64,000 nucleotides of DNA from contig NC_053409.1 in the NCBI RefSeq assembly GCF_016859285.1, positions 24,020,476-24,084,475 of the forward strand, given 5' to 3'. Below, in pieces: positions 46,681-59,799 of the stretch. The position numbers and the translations under genes were made by a program. The DNA comes from Xiphias gladius (Eukaryota > Chordata > Actinopteri > Istiophoriformes > Xiphiidae). The notes under the pieces are model-generated. The model was not told the origin of the DNA. It saw only the letters and a list, made by a program, of their open reading frames with translations, and ran no database searches. How positions within the stretch are numbered: the stretch's first letter is position 1; each line of letters begins with the position of its first letter.

Positions 46681-49600
46681 TCAGAAGAGTCGCGCACCAT
46701 AGCCAAAAGTCTGTTTAATAGCTTCGAAGTAGTATCTCTTCCAGCCCTCTTTCGTCCGCTCCTCCTCGCTGTCGGGGACGCCTCGACACTCCACCTTCAG
46801 CTCCGTCTCGCTGCTCCGGTCCAAGAAGGTCATCGAGATCGTCGCGTAATGCTCTGCAGAGCGGAAAAACAATCACCTTGCCACCGGTGCCTGAAGTTCT
46901 GCAGGGTAGTTGACTATGAACTCCATTAGTGGAGACCAAAGTAAGGCCAATGTGAAGTATCCCCCCAATAAGTATCTAATAAGACCCGACACTGAGGCAG
47001 AAAATTTTTTCTTTTCAGTGTTAAGCAAATAATTCTACGTTTTGTTACCTTTGAATAACAGGCCACTGATCAATACGACTCTGAGGTCAAAGACATTTAG
47101 TCTGTTTCCTATTTATTTTCCGTCCACTACAGATTTATGTCTGATGGACAGAATCGAGACTGAAGAAGTTTTTTTTTTGATTAATCATCAAGTATATAAA
47201 AAAACGTGCTTCGAAAATGACCTCAACCGATGTCTGTAATCTGTGTATTCTGTCTAACCCCAAAATAAAGGATGAAGGCAAATAACCGGCAAATATTTGG
47301 TGTTTTTACTGGTTTGATTACTTGAGTAAATAATCAAAATTGTCATTTAAAATTTTAATTTGTTGTTTCAGCAGTAGCCACCAAAAAAAAAAAAAAAAAG
47401 ATTAGCTTAGCTCAGTTTGTTTGAATAAAGGATCCATTAAAAAAAAAAGTTTTTCTATCGCTGCTACTGCTGCAAAGTGTTAATGAGAATTTCTCTTGAA
47501 TATAAAAACAAGAAACCAACATACCACAGGGCCAGTTGTTATACCTCCACTTCATGACTATTTTCTCATCGGGTACCTGGTGGCAAAAGACGATATTGTT
47601 TTCATTTCAACTGAGGGCGCCGAGCAGAATAACCCAATAGGAATAAAAAGCCACAAAACTAAGAAATCTGTCACACTGCATAGTTGATGTGCACATTTAA
47701 ATATTCAATATTCTTTTCAGGTTTAAGGGTGAAAGTCAAGTCTCACCAGCTCCGTGAATTCACCGAAAACATTTCCTTCTAACAGACGAAACTTTCCGCC
47801 CCTCTCTCCGTCCACCGTGGCCGGAGCGTGTGTGAACGCCTGGACCATCTGCACATCGACGAGACCAACACTTCAATCAGACATTGGTGGGATGAAGTCA
47901 AACCACATGTCAGCTAAGTGAGTGTAACCTGCTAACCCCGTTCTTTCTGCCGCGTCGTCTACGAGAATAAAGCAACCGTTTGTTGGAAACCGAACCAGAG
48001 CAGGGCCGGATAGCGAGGATGAACGCGTGGAACTCACCTCCTGGTTGAGGAAGACCCTGTAGAGTTCAGCTGGTGAGGTGAGGAACGTTTCTCTCATGCT
48101 GAATTTACAGGTGGGGATCTTGACGCCGGTGTTGACTGGAGCAGCTGTGCTGCCCGAGGAGGAAATCTGTTCAACGGAGCAAGAACAAAAGTCTGGTGAG
48201 GGAAAATCTGCTGCACCGCTGAAAAGAAAAACGCCACCATGTTTCTGTTACAGTTAATTATTTAGGGACGTGAGCTCTGTCTGACGGCTGAAGATCTCGT
48301 GTGTCAGCACAAACCTGAGTTTTATCCTGCTTGGCTTTGGACTGCGATGTGGACTGCAGCTTGGCCACACCGTTGGCTGTGGGCAGGATCATTCCCTGTG
48401 TGAACTCTGCAATAAAAATAAAATTTTATCTTCGTTAATCCTGGAGTCGGAGAATTTCTAATAGTCCAACTTAAACAAACACAAAGTTTGATTATAAAAC
48501 TCTTAATCAGTAAATTGTCCTGAATACTGACACTTCTGCTGTGAAAGTGAAATGAAATTCTGCCAGAGCAACGTTCAGTGGTCGACTTACAGAGGCTTAG
48601 AAAACAGAGGCAAGAGAAAACAACAGGAGGCCAATACATGCTACAGTGTATACAACTGTAATGGGTCCAACACATTATATCAGATATGAACTGAACTAAC
48701 ATTAAACAGACAGTGCTCTCATATGTTGGTGAGAGGCATTTAACAAGAAACTGAGCCATGTAAAATGTCCTACGTGTAAACGAGTACTGTACATTCATCT
48801 CTCATATCAAACAGACCTTGCTGCCCGGACACTTTCAAGAAAAGTTCAACTCAAACATCGTGATGAGAAGCTCAATAGAAAAAAGCAAAACACAGGCGAC
48901 ACTTTCTGTCCTATTCTTAATTTACACGTTACGTATCAGTTTATTAGACGTTACGTTAACGTCCTCAGTTTAGAGGATATGTTAAAATTTTCATTTCATG
49001 AGATTGTGTCTTCATCTCTGTTATATGAAATTACGTTAACATCATCAAACGAGGTTTTTTTGGTTTGAAATAAATTTTCTAAAAAATTAAATTTAGCTAA
49101 TTTATATTTTCCATTTCTGCCGTTTTTTTTCTGGTATTGTTTTTAAATTGTCCATACAACCCCTGGTAACTCACGTAAAATACCACAAAGGCTCATCATC
49201 ATAACCCATCAAAACAACTCATGGCCATAACTTAACTGGGAAACCGTTAAAAGGCCCGATCAGTGGTTTTTCTGATCATTTAGGTATATACAGTACAGCC
49301 ACACAAGACTTGATAGTGAGTTGGTAGCTGACCCTACTTTGGAATTTAGCTGTTGTTTTGGCTGATTTTTAAAATGTAAGGAGAACTCCGTGGGTCTGGT
49401 TTCACTCACCTGTTTTTAAGAACCCCACGTAGCTTCCCAGGGCTTCGCGGACTTTCTCGGCCCCTTTTGTTTTCATCAGGTTGGTCAGTGGCGTGTCGGG
49501 TTCGTCTTTGTTCAACGATACAGAAATCTAGACAAAGACCAAGAGGATAAGCGTGGCCGCGATGTTCCTACGACAACCGGTCGATTGAAAATCACTGCAC

Positions 49601-52600
49601 ATGTGGAGTTGTGTGGTGAAACTCACATCAAGATCCTCCATGTCGTTTTCATCAGACAGGTTTGGAACTTCAATGGTTCCTTTATATTTGACCCCCGATT
49701 TTGACTTTCCTGGTAAAACAAAGGGAGTAAGTGTGTCAGCAAAGATTCAAAGCCTCTTCAGACATGTTTCGTTGCTTTAATACTGATCATGACGAAGATG
49801 TAGATACACATTTTCTCTCCTGTGCTGGCCACTGATGCATTTTTAGCCCCGTTCTGTCCCATTTTAAAAAAGAGACTTAATGCGGGCAGATAATGAGGTT
49901 AGTTTCCGGTTTGTTTCCTCTGTAGTGAATCAGCTGCGGCACATCTCGGCAGCGGGAGTCACCGCCATTGTTAGCAGACAAATGATCGATTGTATTAATA
50001 TCATTTTACCCCCCTAAACAAACAGTAACCCCGGTCTTCCACTTACCAGTCCAAGTAGCTTTCAGGTTCCACTCATAAAAGAAAATAAGTTTCCCTTTGC
50101 GGTTGTTAATCGAGGCCTCTCCTTCCACCTTGCTGACTTCTGTCACCTCGCACCCCCCTTCCTCATTCTCCACGCTGAGCCCGAGGAGCAGCGATTTCAA
50201 TTTGTCTGACGACCAGTTTGTTGCATCTCGTTCGGTCCTGAAAAGGTCCAGCGGAGACCACAGTGACGAACAGCACAAACCTGCACTTTTTTCTTCTTCT
50301 TTAATATTTTCACAATGTTCTGTTGAGTAGATGTTGCGATCTCTTCATCTCTTCTCTCCTTGTTATACTCTGCGCGACAAACCTACTTTTCTAAAGATGC
50401 ATAGCTTCTAGCAGACATCAGTAGAATACTGACCGATTCACCTTCAAGATGTAGCTCAGCTGAAATAGCTTCGTCTCCTGACCAATCTCGGACATTTCAC
50501 CCTAAATACTGACAATTAACGCCTCTTTCCAGGTCACTCGGGTTGAGCTCATCTTCACACAATTTCAGACTAAATAGCAGTTAGTTTAACACTAAGCCGC
50601 TTTTAAACGGACTCACGGGTAGAATCTATACTACAATCTATTCTTCACAATCATGTTATATTCATTACATTACTATTCATTAAGCGTGTATGATTTAATG
50701 AGCAGTATTTGATTCTACACTAAAAGACACTTTCAAAGCATTCCATATTATTTAATATTTCATTTAACGCTGCTGGTGGTTTTTATACATTTTCGTTGTG
50801 GTATGAAAATCATAAACTGCAGACTTGCCCCAGATGGTGACAGTCTGATCAGTGAACATCATGTCTACTGAAACACGAGACAGTTACACTGATCCTGTTT
50901 ACAGCCGGTAGTTTGTTACTTTAAGGCATAACTACATAATTACACAGCAGCGTTAGACATGACGTTGTGTGTGATGAGGTACCCATCCTCGAGCAACCTT
51001 AAAGTTTACGGTTCTACAGCTCAGTAGCTCACGTAAACCCAAACTAACAGCTGCCTGGAAAATAAGAAGGAGCACAATCAGCAGTCTGGTGGATTGGAAC
51101 ATGTAAAAACAAGGGTATATCCTGACCCCCAATGATTTTGTAGATGGCATTCGTTTTTCAAGAGCTAATGACAGCACCAGCCAATTCCTACGAAGCAAAT
51201 GTATTTGCTTTGACTCCTCGGTGGCCCCAACTTTCACCTTCACATCCCAAACCAGCATTTGAGTTTCAAGTCTAGTCAGGCCAATTTTATTCATACAACC
51301 TAAAATTAAAAATTTGCCTCGAGGTCCTTTACGATGTGTACGGCACAAGACACCTGCTATCCTTAGACACTTGTTTCTGATGAGGAAAAACTCATCACAA
51401 AAAAAAAAAAAAAAGAAGAAGAAAAACCACAGAAAGAACAACTGGACAGACAGACATGTAAGAGATACCGTGTGTACAGAACAGTATAGTTAATCAGGGT
51501 GTTTGAGGTCACCAAAGCCCAATTTTGGGGAAAACTAAGGACTTTTTTGGAACCGTACACAGTAGCACTCAAATGATATATAGGCGAAGGAGGGATGGTG
51601 AAACTGGGCCACTACTGAGCAACTTTACATGTCAGGAAACTGACTGATGACATAATATCATCCAGAGTCCCTTTGAGTCAGAGAAATACGTTTCTGTACA
51701 GCAGATTTTCTGCCGAGTTCACCAATTTAAAAACTTTTAGAAGCCTTATACTTTTATTACCACATAGACCGCTATTTAATACCTGTTTCACAGTCACAGT
51801 CACACCAGCTGAAGTATGAAAAATATCAGCAAAAAACCAGTAGGGATGATGAGGCCTAGGGTTACTTACCGGGCGCGTGGACCGATGGACATTTATATCA
51901 GGTTTTTGTCTCTCCTTCCCTAAATAATTCCTAAATAATATCACTGATTAATCATTAAACATGACCTGGACCAGCACCAGGGAATGGATGGATGGATTAA
52001 CAAATTAATGATTCAAGGTCTACATATGAATTTCTGAGGTTTGGAGCAAATGCACTGGAGTTTTTCCAGCCACATGCAGAAACATTTTATAACTGACATC
52101 ACTGCCTAAGACATTCGCAAATGAAATTTAAGACTTTTTAAATATCTTTATAAAGACCTAGAGGAAACTGAAATAAATGCTTTTGAAAACTTTTCAGGAC
52201 CTGCTGACAACCTGTATAAACAACAACTCATTTAGCCTTTAATTGCATTGTTTGTTATTTACCCACCTCACTGTTTTACTGCAATTTCTCTTCGGGATGA
52301 AGAAAGTACACTAACCATCCATCCATAGCACAGTACGGAATATCTGCTGCAACCCGAATACTTAATGGCCACTTTTTAAGTACTTTGTGCTCAATATAAG
52401 ATAGAAACACTCTTCAAAACACCAAAATCTGGATCCACAGTTTTCAGGGAGCTACAAACTATGAGATAATATCTACAGTCACGTTGAAAATGGGGCTACC
52501 TCACAACAGTGGCTGAAAACAAAATATTGGACTATTTAACATGTTATTACACCGAAACAAGTGTGTTGTAACAGCCAGACTGGGCCACGGTGTTGTTAAA

Positions 52601-52978
52601 GATCACTGCTAACGGCCAGCGACCTCAATACAGGCATTTGAAGCTGCAGTAGCTAGCCAAAAGCGAGGCTAACTAGAAAATGATCATGAGGCTAGCTCGG
52701 CTAATTACACTCTGCTTCGTTAATACCCCGCATCTACCGCCCAAGGCTGCCCGCGGGCCAGCTGGTAACACCGGCTGGCCTGCGAAGGCGAACAAAATGG
52801 CAAAATAACAGCCGCGGTTTGGCAGTCATACGAGCTCAGCGTGTGATGTTAGCATTAGCGGGCTAACTAGCAGTCAGTGTCCTTCCATCACATCTCACCA
52901 GTGCCAGTTGTTAACATTAGTCGCGTCGGCTCTCTCCTCTACGATCCAGCGAGGGTCTCCTTCTCCCCACTTAGCCAT
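46681..52978 (-). CDS. ahsa1: Activator of HSP90 ATPase (AHA1)
   Basis: Cytosolic co-chaperone that binds HSP90 and stimulates its ATPase. Exons in order: 52899-52978, 50047-50237, 49627-49709, 49410-49527, 48315-48406, 48038-48166, 47747-47848, 47525-47576, 46681-46853. All junctions are GT-AG and in phase; 339 residues against 338 in human. The N-terminal HSP90-activating domain (about 12-157) begins MAKWGEGDPRWIVEERAD with the conserved NVNNWHW (21-27), then SINNRKGKLIFFYEW. A variable linker (about 160-205) leads to the C-terminal AHSA1/START-like domain (about 206-339): KIPTCKFSMRETFLTSP, QAFTHAPATVDGERGGKF, KIVMKWRYNNWP, RYYFEAIKQTFGYGARLF. WPCEHYATI replaces WPEGHFATI of human. The protein is complete; nothing is broken. 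Confidence 0.97.
50238..52898 (-). other. ahsa1: ahsa1 intron 1
   Basis: 2.7 kb between the first two ahsa1 exons. Apart from the repeat at 51270-51430 and an A/T-rich run near 51400, no gene or conserved element was recognised. Confidence 0.6.
51270..51430 (+). repeat. Dispersed teleost repeat (CCAATTTTATT type)
   Basis: GGCCAATTTTATTCATACAA, AATTTGCCTCGAGGTCCTTT, ACACCTGCTATCCTTAGACA and GAGGAAAAACTC are diagnostic blocks of a common fish repeat, in ahsa1 intron 1. Confidence 0.65.
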
Positions 52979-53329
52979 TTACTGAGCTAAATGATAAGAA
53001 AAGTTACAACGTGCAACGTTTTGTGCAGAGAGCGGGTCTGTTTGCCGGCGACTGTCCCGGTACACGTTGTTTCTAGAAGCCTCTGGCTGCTGCTGGCTCT
53101 CCGGGGCGGTGCTCTCGCGTTTATCCGCCGTGCACAGAAAATGCTGGAAGCGGAACCTTCGTGGAGGGAGGTTAAAGTGCCCCCCCGTCCACTAACCCTT
53201 CCTACTCCGAAGAATAGTTCCGCGTCAGGAAGGAAGACTTCTGGCAAATCTGCAGACGTTATAAACATGTTTTCGTTAAGTGACAACTTCAAAATGGAGA
53301 GTTTTTGTGTTGTTATTTCAGATAAAACT
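52560..53329 (-). promoter_or_regulatory. ahsa1 promoter and first-exon region, possible heat-shock element
   Basis: Sequence around the ahsa1 start codon is CpG-enriched. At 53153-53165, GAAccTTCgtGGA resembles three alternating units of a heat-shock element, with the third unit off consensus by one base. It lies about 175 bases upstream of the start codon. Stress induction is known for AHA1 homologues, which makes the site plausible but unproven. Confidence 0.4.
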
Positions 53330-54540
53330 AAGGATTTAGCTATAAACTATTTGAAAATTCGTCAAACTGTTTTTTATGATGGCCGTTCATGGTTTCTACC
53401 TCAACCAATAACCGATTTTTCCACATTGGATCATGTACATGCAAAGAGAAATGCATTCAATTTGAAGGCTGTGAACATTAGAGGCCTGTGCATACTCTCA
53501 GTCGGCAGTTTATTAGGTACACCTGCCTAAAACTAACGCAGTCTAACACACAAGTCCTGCAATAAATCCTCCCTTCACGAAGGTCATTATGTTCCGTTTT
53601 TATTCATGCTGTTTTAGAGAAGGTGTCCATGTCATGGTTGTTTTGGAGGATGTGGTTTTGTGATGCTTTTCTAACTGTACTGCATTATACTAACAGGTGT
53701 TTCAAGCATCTTGTCCACTCCGGACTAAATAACAGAAACACCCCTCTGCATAATGCAGTTCAACAGCAGCACAAACTGCATCCTCCAAAATGACCATGAA
53801 GTTGGATCAACAAAGCGCTAAAACAATTTCAACACACACTTAACATTATAACCTTCATGAAGGTGGATTGATTACAGGAATGTTGTATGAGATAACTTTA
53901 GTTTTATCTAGGAGTACCTAATAAACTGATAACTGAGTGTATATTTATTGATGGGTCTAAAAACCCTGATAATAGTAGAACAAGTTGCATTTTATGTTCC
54001 AGAGTTGTAAGTTAAGGTTGGATAGAGAACAACTGACCATATAGCAGTGAATGGCGAATTTCATTTGCTCTACAGTGGACAGAGGAAATTGGTCTCTCGT
54101 GCAGCCTCGGCTTGTCTCAAACATACTTCTTGAAGATGGGATATTCTTTACGAAACACGAAAACCGTTATATGGCTCTATCAGATTAGGAATAGATGTAA
54201 AGTTTCAATGGGTACCTGCTCGTGTAGGCACTCAGAGGATTGAAACTGTAGACCAACTTGCCATAAATGGAGTAAAAGCAAATCGGGCACAGTTGGAAAA
54301 ACCAGTAAGTAACCAACAAAAATCAAAATGCAGTGGCAGCAAGAAGTAGGCTGAGACATACTAAACTAAATTCACCTCTGCTTCTCAGTGGAAAGCATCT
54401 TATCAAACGGAGGGTCGTGTCATCATGGACTTTAAAACAATCTTCACACGCAGCTCTGGAAACGCAGTTTCTAAAGCATTCTGTACTTTCTACATTACAC
54501 GGCACTGATGACAAGGACATATGGATTCTGTAACACTACA
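53330..54540 (+). mobile_element. LINE relic with RNase H domain (I/Nimb-like), interrupted by a fold-back element
   Basis: Pieces of a LINE polyprotein can be followed in the plus strand. SWFLPQPITDFSTLDH (ending before 53495) resembles the segment before RNase H. RPVHIFIDGSKNPD spans the fold-back insertion and carries the RNase H DGSK motif. DILYETRKPLYGSIRLGID and VKFQWVPARVG (about 54149-54221) match the C-terminal RNase H WVPAHVG block, followed by VDQLA. LRHTKLNSPLLLSGKH (about 54350-54410) resembles the zone after RNase H. Stops and frameshifts are frequent, so the copy is inactive. The 5' portion is absent. Confidence 0.75.
53495..53939. mobile_element. Fold-back non-autonomous Tc1-type element
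   Basis: A 445 bp element whose two halves are inverted, diverged copies of each other. The left end reads CTCTCAGTCGGCAGTTTATT and the right end reads AATAAACTGATAACTGAGTG. TA lies on both sides (53493-53494 and 53940-53941), as expected for a Tc1/mariner target duplication. Both arms share GTGTTTC, GCATTAT, TTTTGGAGGATG and a CCTGCAATAAATCC-type block. The arms are homologous to 28526-28740, beside the Tc1 transposase relic. It is inserted in the LINE relic. Confidence 0.88.
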
Positions 54541-56690
54541 GTTGGCAGCGATAAAGCTCCCCCTGGCTGCAATTTGAAAGTGAGAGAAGAATGAAAACTT
54601 TGAGAAACCGAGACGTGAACAGTGCTTTGTGGCTTTTATCTCGAAGACGTCTTCATTATATATCTAAAAAGATGCACTGAAGGACATTGAGCATTTTTCA
54701 CTTCAGCTGTCCTTTAACACATGTAAAACAGTGTGCAAGCATAGAGATATAAAGTTTAGATATGGACAGATGCACAGAAAATTCACACGCACGTTACAAC
54801 CAATTTTTCAAATGTCCTATGACCTGACACTTTAAGTGCCGTGTTTATATGAGATCAGAGAGCAAAAGTAATGAGGCAGGTCTTGCAGTGGGGCCTTAGA
54901 GATAAACGGGAACAAGGAAATAATTGGCGGATAAATCAGTAATGAAAATAATTGTCAGTTACACCCTTATAATGAAATGCCCTAAACATTTAAATGGCTC
55001 ACGGTAAACAGATTCCTCCAGTAAGCAGAATTTAAGTATAAGACAGTAAGCAGAGAAAAGAAGGGGCTGCGCTGTTCCGTTCTCCCCAGTGAAGCCTATT
55101 CCCCTCGGTACTGCAGTCCACGTCACTGCAAGCTCTACTGCTGCTGACATCGCAAAATACACGTTACTATCCTTACAGCTTTAACGGTGTTCACGGGTGG
55201 GAAGTCAGTGAGGGATCATGTCCCCATTGCTGCAACAACGCCTCACATTGGTCAGGGGTTCCTGGAAGGGCGGTAGGATCTAGGTTTGAGTATGCCCCGC
55301 TTGCAAGAAGCCCTCGCTGTGAGGTGAAGAGAGGTGGCTTGTGGAGGAGCAACCGCTGGCTTGACATCATTCCTGTCACTAATACTGAGTGAAACGAATA
55401 TTCTAACACTAAACAACATCCCCCCAGGGTTGGTGTCAAGCATAATTACTGTACCCGTGGGGATGCCGGAACAGTGAAGAAATCTAATCTGCTGGGTTTT
55501 TTTTTTTAACTCAACCCAAGTCTCCCAACTAATTTTAAAATCTGTCGGTAGGTTTCTGAAATCCATCGTTCATAGGAAGGCAGATTACGCTAATTACCAA
55601 GAACAAAAACAAAAAACCTCCATGGCAGAAGTAATAAGCATCACCAGCACTGATTATTTCTGATAATTACACCAATCGGATTCAAAGGGTGGCGTGTGTG
55701 GTAGTCTTGGCATTGGAGAAATAAAAGATAGCAGCGACGAGTTCAGCTGTGTGAAGGGAAAATTCAAGAAGAGATAAAGAGTGTACTTTGAATCCTTGTT
55801 TAAACTGCAATTTCTAAGCTTTCAAACCCAACTATAAAAGGGAACGCACATAATTTTAAAACCCCGTTAACATCTTACATTTAAAACATAATCCGTATCG
55901 AGACACATAAATGTCATCCACTTGCATGTGCGCTCGGTGTTTTCTCATTTTCCGCAATTTGTATTCAGAGTACATAAATTGCTCTCAGTCAAACAAGTGA
56001 CTTGCTCGGTTGGGGATTCTTAGGTGTTTTGTAATTGCAGTTTCATGAATAGGAACAAGACTGCATGAGTTACACTTACAACTGGCTGGCTGCGGCTGAG
56101 CTCTGATCACAATGTGAACTCAGCCACCCCAGATGTGGTCTGGTAGCCCTGACCACAGTGTGATCGTGAAACCTGTGTACTTTTACTTGCACTGACATGC
56201 GCTTGTCCTCATCCAGATAGAATATCTAGATAATGGTTATTTTATTCAGATGTTATTTCAAGATATAAACAAGGCCTCACAAAATGTGGCAGATGCTTTT
56301 GTCCAAAGCAACAAAAAGGGTCCTGGAAGTGGGATCCCTCCGCTGTTGCTCTACCTGAGGTCTCTCCCTTTTTTCTCCGGTTAAAGGTTTTTCTTGTGGA
56401 GTTTTTACTTATCCAAACTGGGGGTCCCAGGACAGGGGGTTTCGTATGTTGTACAGATTGTATGGTAAGTTTGTGATTCGGAGCTGTAAAAAAAAAAAAA
56501 ACTAACCCAATTGTATACTGCGAAAAGGTCACTCAAGGCCGCTCATTAAAAACTATTCTCATTTTACACAGTGACGTTATGTTAGTATGTAAGTGCAGAT
56601 TAAGCTTCCTGCAGATACAATCAGGTTGAACATAATTGCATGTTTTCTAAACTCTTAACCACTACATCAATGATAGTCTTTACTGAAATA
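54541..56690. other. Intergenic, no gene seen
   Basis: A+T-rich sequence in the ahsa1-cdca4 interval. Short open frames here show no conserved motifs. Degraded repeat sequence is likely but was not classified. Confidence 0.5.
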
Positions 56691-56694
56691 TTTG

Positions 56695-57255
56695 CAGCGT
56701 TGCAATGTAACCAAGTACTTTTACTCGTGCACCTTACTTAAATATCAATTAGAAGTACTTGTACTTTACTTGAGTATTTCAATTTAATGCCACTTTATAC
56801 TTTTACTCAACTACATGGCGGAAGGAGATATTGCACTTTACTCCATGACATTCATCCACCAACGACAAGTGTCACTGGCTACTTTAAAAAAATGAATACT
56901 TTAAATACAAAACATGTTGCATTACACATTGATGCATCAGCAATAATAATCTAAAAAATACAGATATAATATATGATATTATGACACTCCCAGGGACCAG
57001 TTTTTGGCATTGAGTATTTTTGATTCTATGGGTATAGTTTTCTAATAATTGTATGTACTTTTACTTGAGTAATATTTTCTGTGCAGGACTTTGACTCGTA
57101 ATGGAGTATTTTTACAGGTTGGTGTTGCCTGTGGTGGAAAAAGTCCTCGAATCCCTTACCTAAAAAAGTGCCAAAACTTAATTAAAGGTAAAAGTCCTTA
57201 ATTAAAAATCCTGCGTAAGTAAAAACACGAAAGTGTTGTCAGTAAAATGTATTAA
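56695..57255 (+). repeat. Dispersed teleost repeat (AAGTACTTTTACT family)
   Basis: Contains AAGTACTTTTACTCGTGCAC, ACTTGTACTTTACTTGAGTA and TATACTTTTACTCAACTACAT, and further on TACTTTTACTTGAGTAATAT. These are hallmarks of a frequent percomorph interspersed repeat. A further fragment lies at about 57950-58050. Confidence 0.65.
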
Positions 57256-58300
57256 AAGCAACAGCATTTGTTACTGAGAAAATGGCCCCTCTAACTGATA
57301 TACAGTATTGAATAATATTACATTAGCATTTTAGTACTGTAGTGGTTTCAAGAACTGAGGGTCGGGCCCCTCCAAATGGTCACAAGATAAATCTGAAGGG
57401 TCGTGCGATGATTATTGGGAGAGGAAAGAAGAAATAACAAAGTTCCAATGACCACATTTGCATGATTTTTTTGAGCTTTTCTCTAACCTTTGATTTTTTT
57501 TTTTCAGTGAAACGTTGGAAAATTTACCCCAAAAATTCGAAAAATCTATCTTTCTCTTTAAAAGCAAAACCAGCAGCATTGTCACTAATGGGTGCATAGA
57601 GTAGCACGATGACCATGCACAATAACAGTTTATAAATGTTTCAAAATGTCAGAGGTGCTTGTTTGCTTTCAGGCTGTAGTTTTCTTGGTGTAGGTGTATT
57701 GAGTTTCATTCTATTGTGAGGTGCGTTTGTTATCTAACAGCTGCAACATTAAACTGATACCTACATTAATCCATCTAAAAATAACAGGCCTAATATAAAT
57801 TATTCAGATGGTCCAGTGTGTATGTTTAGAACTCTTAGTATATCTTTTTCATATGTATATATACATAGATATACGTATTTAGTATATTTTTTAAGTATAA
57901 AAGATATATATATATATATATATATATGTTTAATATATATTGATGCTAATACTTTTGTACTTTCACTCTAGTACATTTTTGAATGCAGGACTTTTACTTC
58001 TAACAGTAGTTCTACACCGTAGCATTACTACTTTTTACTAACGTTAAAAACCTTCTGGTACTTCTTCCGCCACCGCTTCAAACTTAAGGATAAATCATTC
58101 CTCCACCTCTCTTTTTGTTTAATTTCTGATTTAAAAATAAAATGGGAGCAATTATAAATGTGGCTTGCAAAGAGCTTAGCAGAAAAAAAAATAAAAAAAA
58201 ATAAAAATCCCTTTCGACCTTTTATTTCTCGTTTCTCGACGCCAACCACGGGCTTTCACTTGTTTGTCAAATTAAAGCACTAGTCGGAGAGAAAAGCAGG
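57256..58300. other. Intergenic A+T-rich sequence with (AT)n
   Basis: Low-complexity A+T-rich DNA with an (AT)n array at 57904-57928 and the short repeat fragment near 57950-58050. No coding or RNA gene is supported. Confidence 0.5.
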
Positions 58301-59060
58301 GAGAAATCATTAGAGAGGAATCCCAGGCATATGGCTGGCTTTTGTCGGCTCCCCTCCCCCCTCCCTTCCTTCCCTCCTGCCGTCCGCTCCGCAGCAGCAG
58401 CAGGACAGAGGTAGTTCAGTTTTTGAAGCCGTGGCATGAATGATCTCATCTGAACCTGATCTCCGCTTTCCCTTCCGTCGATCCTATGAGCGAGACGGGA
58501 ATAAAATAACACAAACACGAGGTGAGTGCGGCTACCCAACCGCCCGGCGATAGTCGTTTTAACCAGGTACCCGGGCGGCGGTTTGTTGTTTTTTTTTTTG
58601 GGGAGGGGGGGGCGAAACTTAACAGCCGAGCCGCGGCGAAAACTCTTGTTTTTGGCTAGAAAGGGAGGAAGGACCGCGGAGGATGGGTGGTGGTGGTGGG
58701 TGGGCGCTTTTTAGCTAATTAGCTTGCTAGCATTCTTTTTTTTTGGTGGGGAGGGAGGAGGGGGGAGAAAGAGGATATTGCCAAAGAAGGCCAAAGTGAG
58801 ACGAATGCCAAGCGTTTTGTTGCCCCACGGAGGCATCGCTTTTCCGTTTCACTGAACATCTTTAGCTCAGTTAGCCAGCGGCGGCTCCGAAGTCAGCTCC
58901 GTAGCATAGCTAGCCGGCTAGCTGTTAGCTACTAGCGCAAAATGGCCTCATTGTCGCTCGGTAGCTCTGATGCTGAAAAGACAAAGCATGCGGCAGTCAC
59001 GGCCGGCAGCGCCGAGCCGCTCTGAGCGGCCGGCTCCACCGGCTCCGATCCAGCGACCGA
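58300..59060 (+). promoter_or_regulatory. cdca4: CpG-rich promoter and probable non-coding exon 1 of cdca4
   Basis: This is the only strongly CpG-rich block upstream of cdca4. A good splice donor, CGAG then gtgagt, at 58522 would end a 5' UTR exon at 58521. It would join the acceptor at 62713, nine bases before the cdca4 start codon. The exon start is not determinable here; direct transcript evidence is lacking. Confidence 0.55.
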
Positions 59061-59799
59061 TAGTGGTTACTGTGCGTTGCGGGTGGGGAAACTGGGATAC
59101 TGATGCTGCCGTGTTTTTAAGTTTAAATTATTAATTTAGCACGGCGAGCTGTGGAAGTGCTGGGTTTTCAGTGTGCAGTGGGGGATGGGTCATGCTAGCA
59201 GCCATTGACGTAAAGCGAGGCTGAATTTTGTTTGCCTCCTAGCATAGAACAAGACAAGTGCTCAGCTTAGTAGTAATGTTTTATACCAAACACTGTATTT
59301 AGCAGCGCTGCCTGACATATAGATACTTAGATACATGTGTATTTGTGTAATGCCGGGATCTGACTCAAGTGCTGCCTGCGAAATTTCAACCAGATTCATT
59401 TTCTTTGCTCTTGATTACTCGTGTTTTTGAACACCATATATGTCAGCAGTGTCTCGTTAAGGCTTACGACTTAAATTCGCTCTTAAGAGCATGGCAAGAG
59501 CCTACGTGTAGGCTCAAATGAAATGTGTGCTTATGGTTTTATTGTACTGGAAATGATCTGGAGCCCAGTCACTACAATTAAGCATCTATAGCAGACAAGA
59601 TAGGTCTTAAAATCAGTACATATAAATGGTAAAAGTTATGCTTGCATGGGTGCATAGAATAAAACAATAACCACACACGGGGAAGTTTATAATCTTTAAA
59701 ACATTTAGTTTTTTGTTGAATTTGTAGTTTTTTGGTTTAAATGTACTGCCTTTCATGTTATTTTGAGGTGTTCTTGTTATTTTGTCAATTCATCGGACA

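Noticed and set aside
52991..53530. A 179-codon open frame divergent from ahsa1, starting 12 bases from its start codon
   Set aside because: Its middle (SWFLPQPITDFSTLDH) is LINE-like and its end runs into the fold-back element. It is a mosaic of ahsa1 upstream sequence and transposon remains, not a gene.
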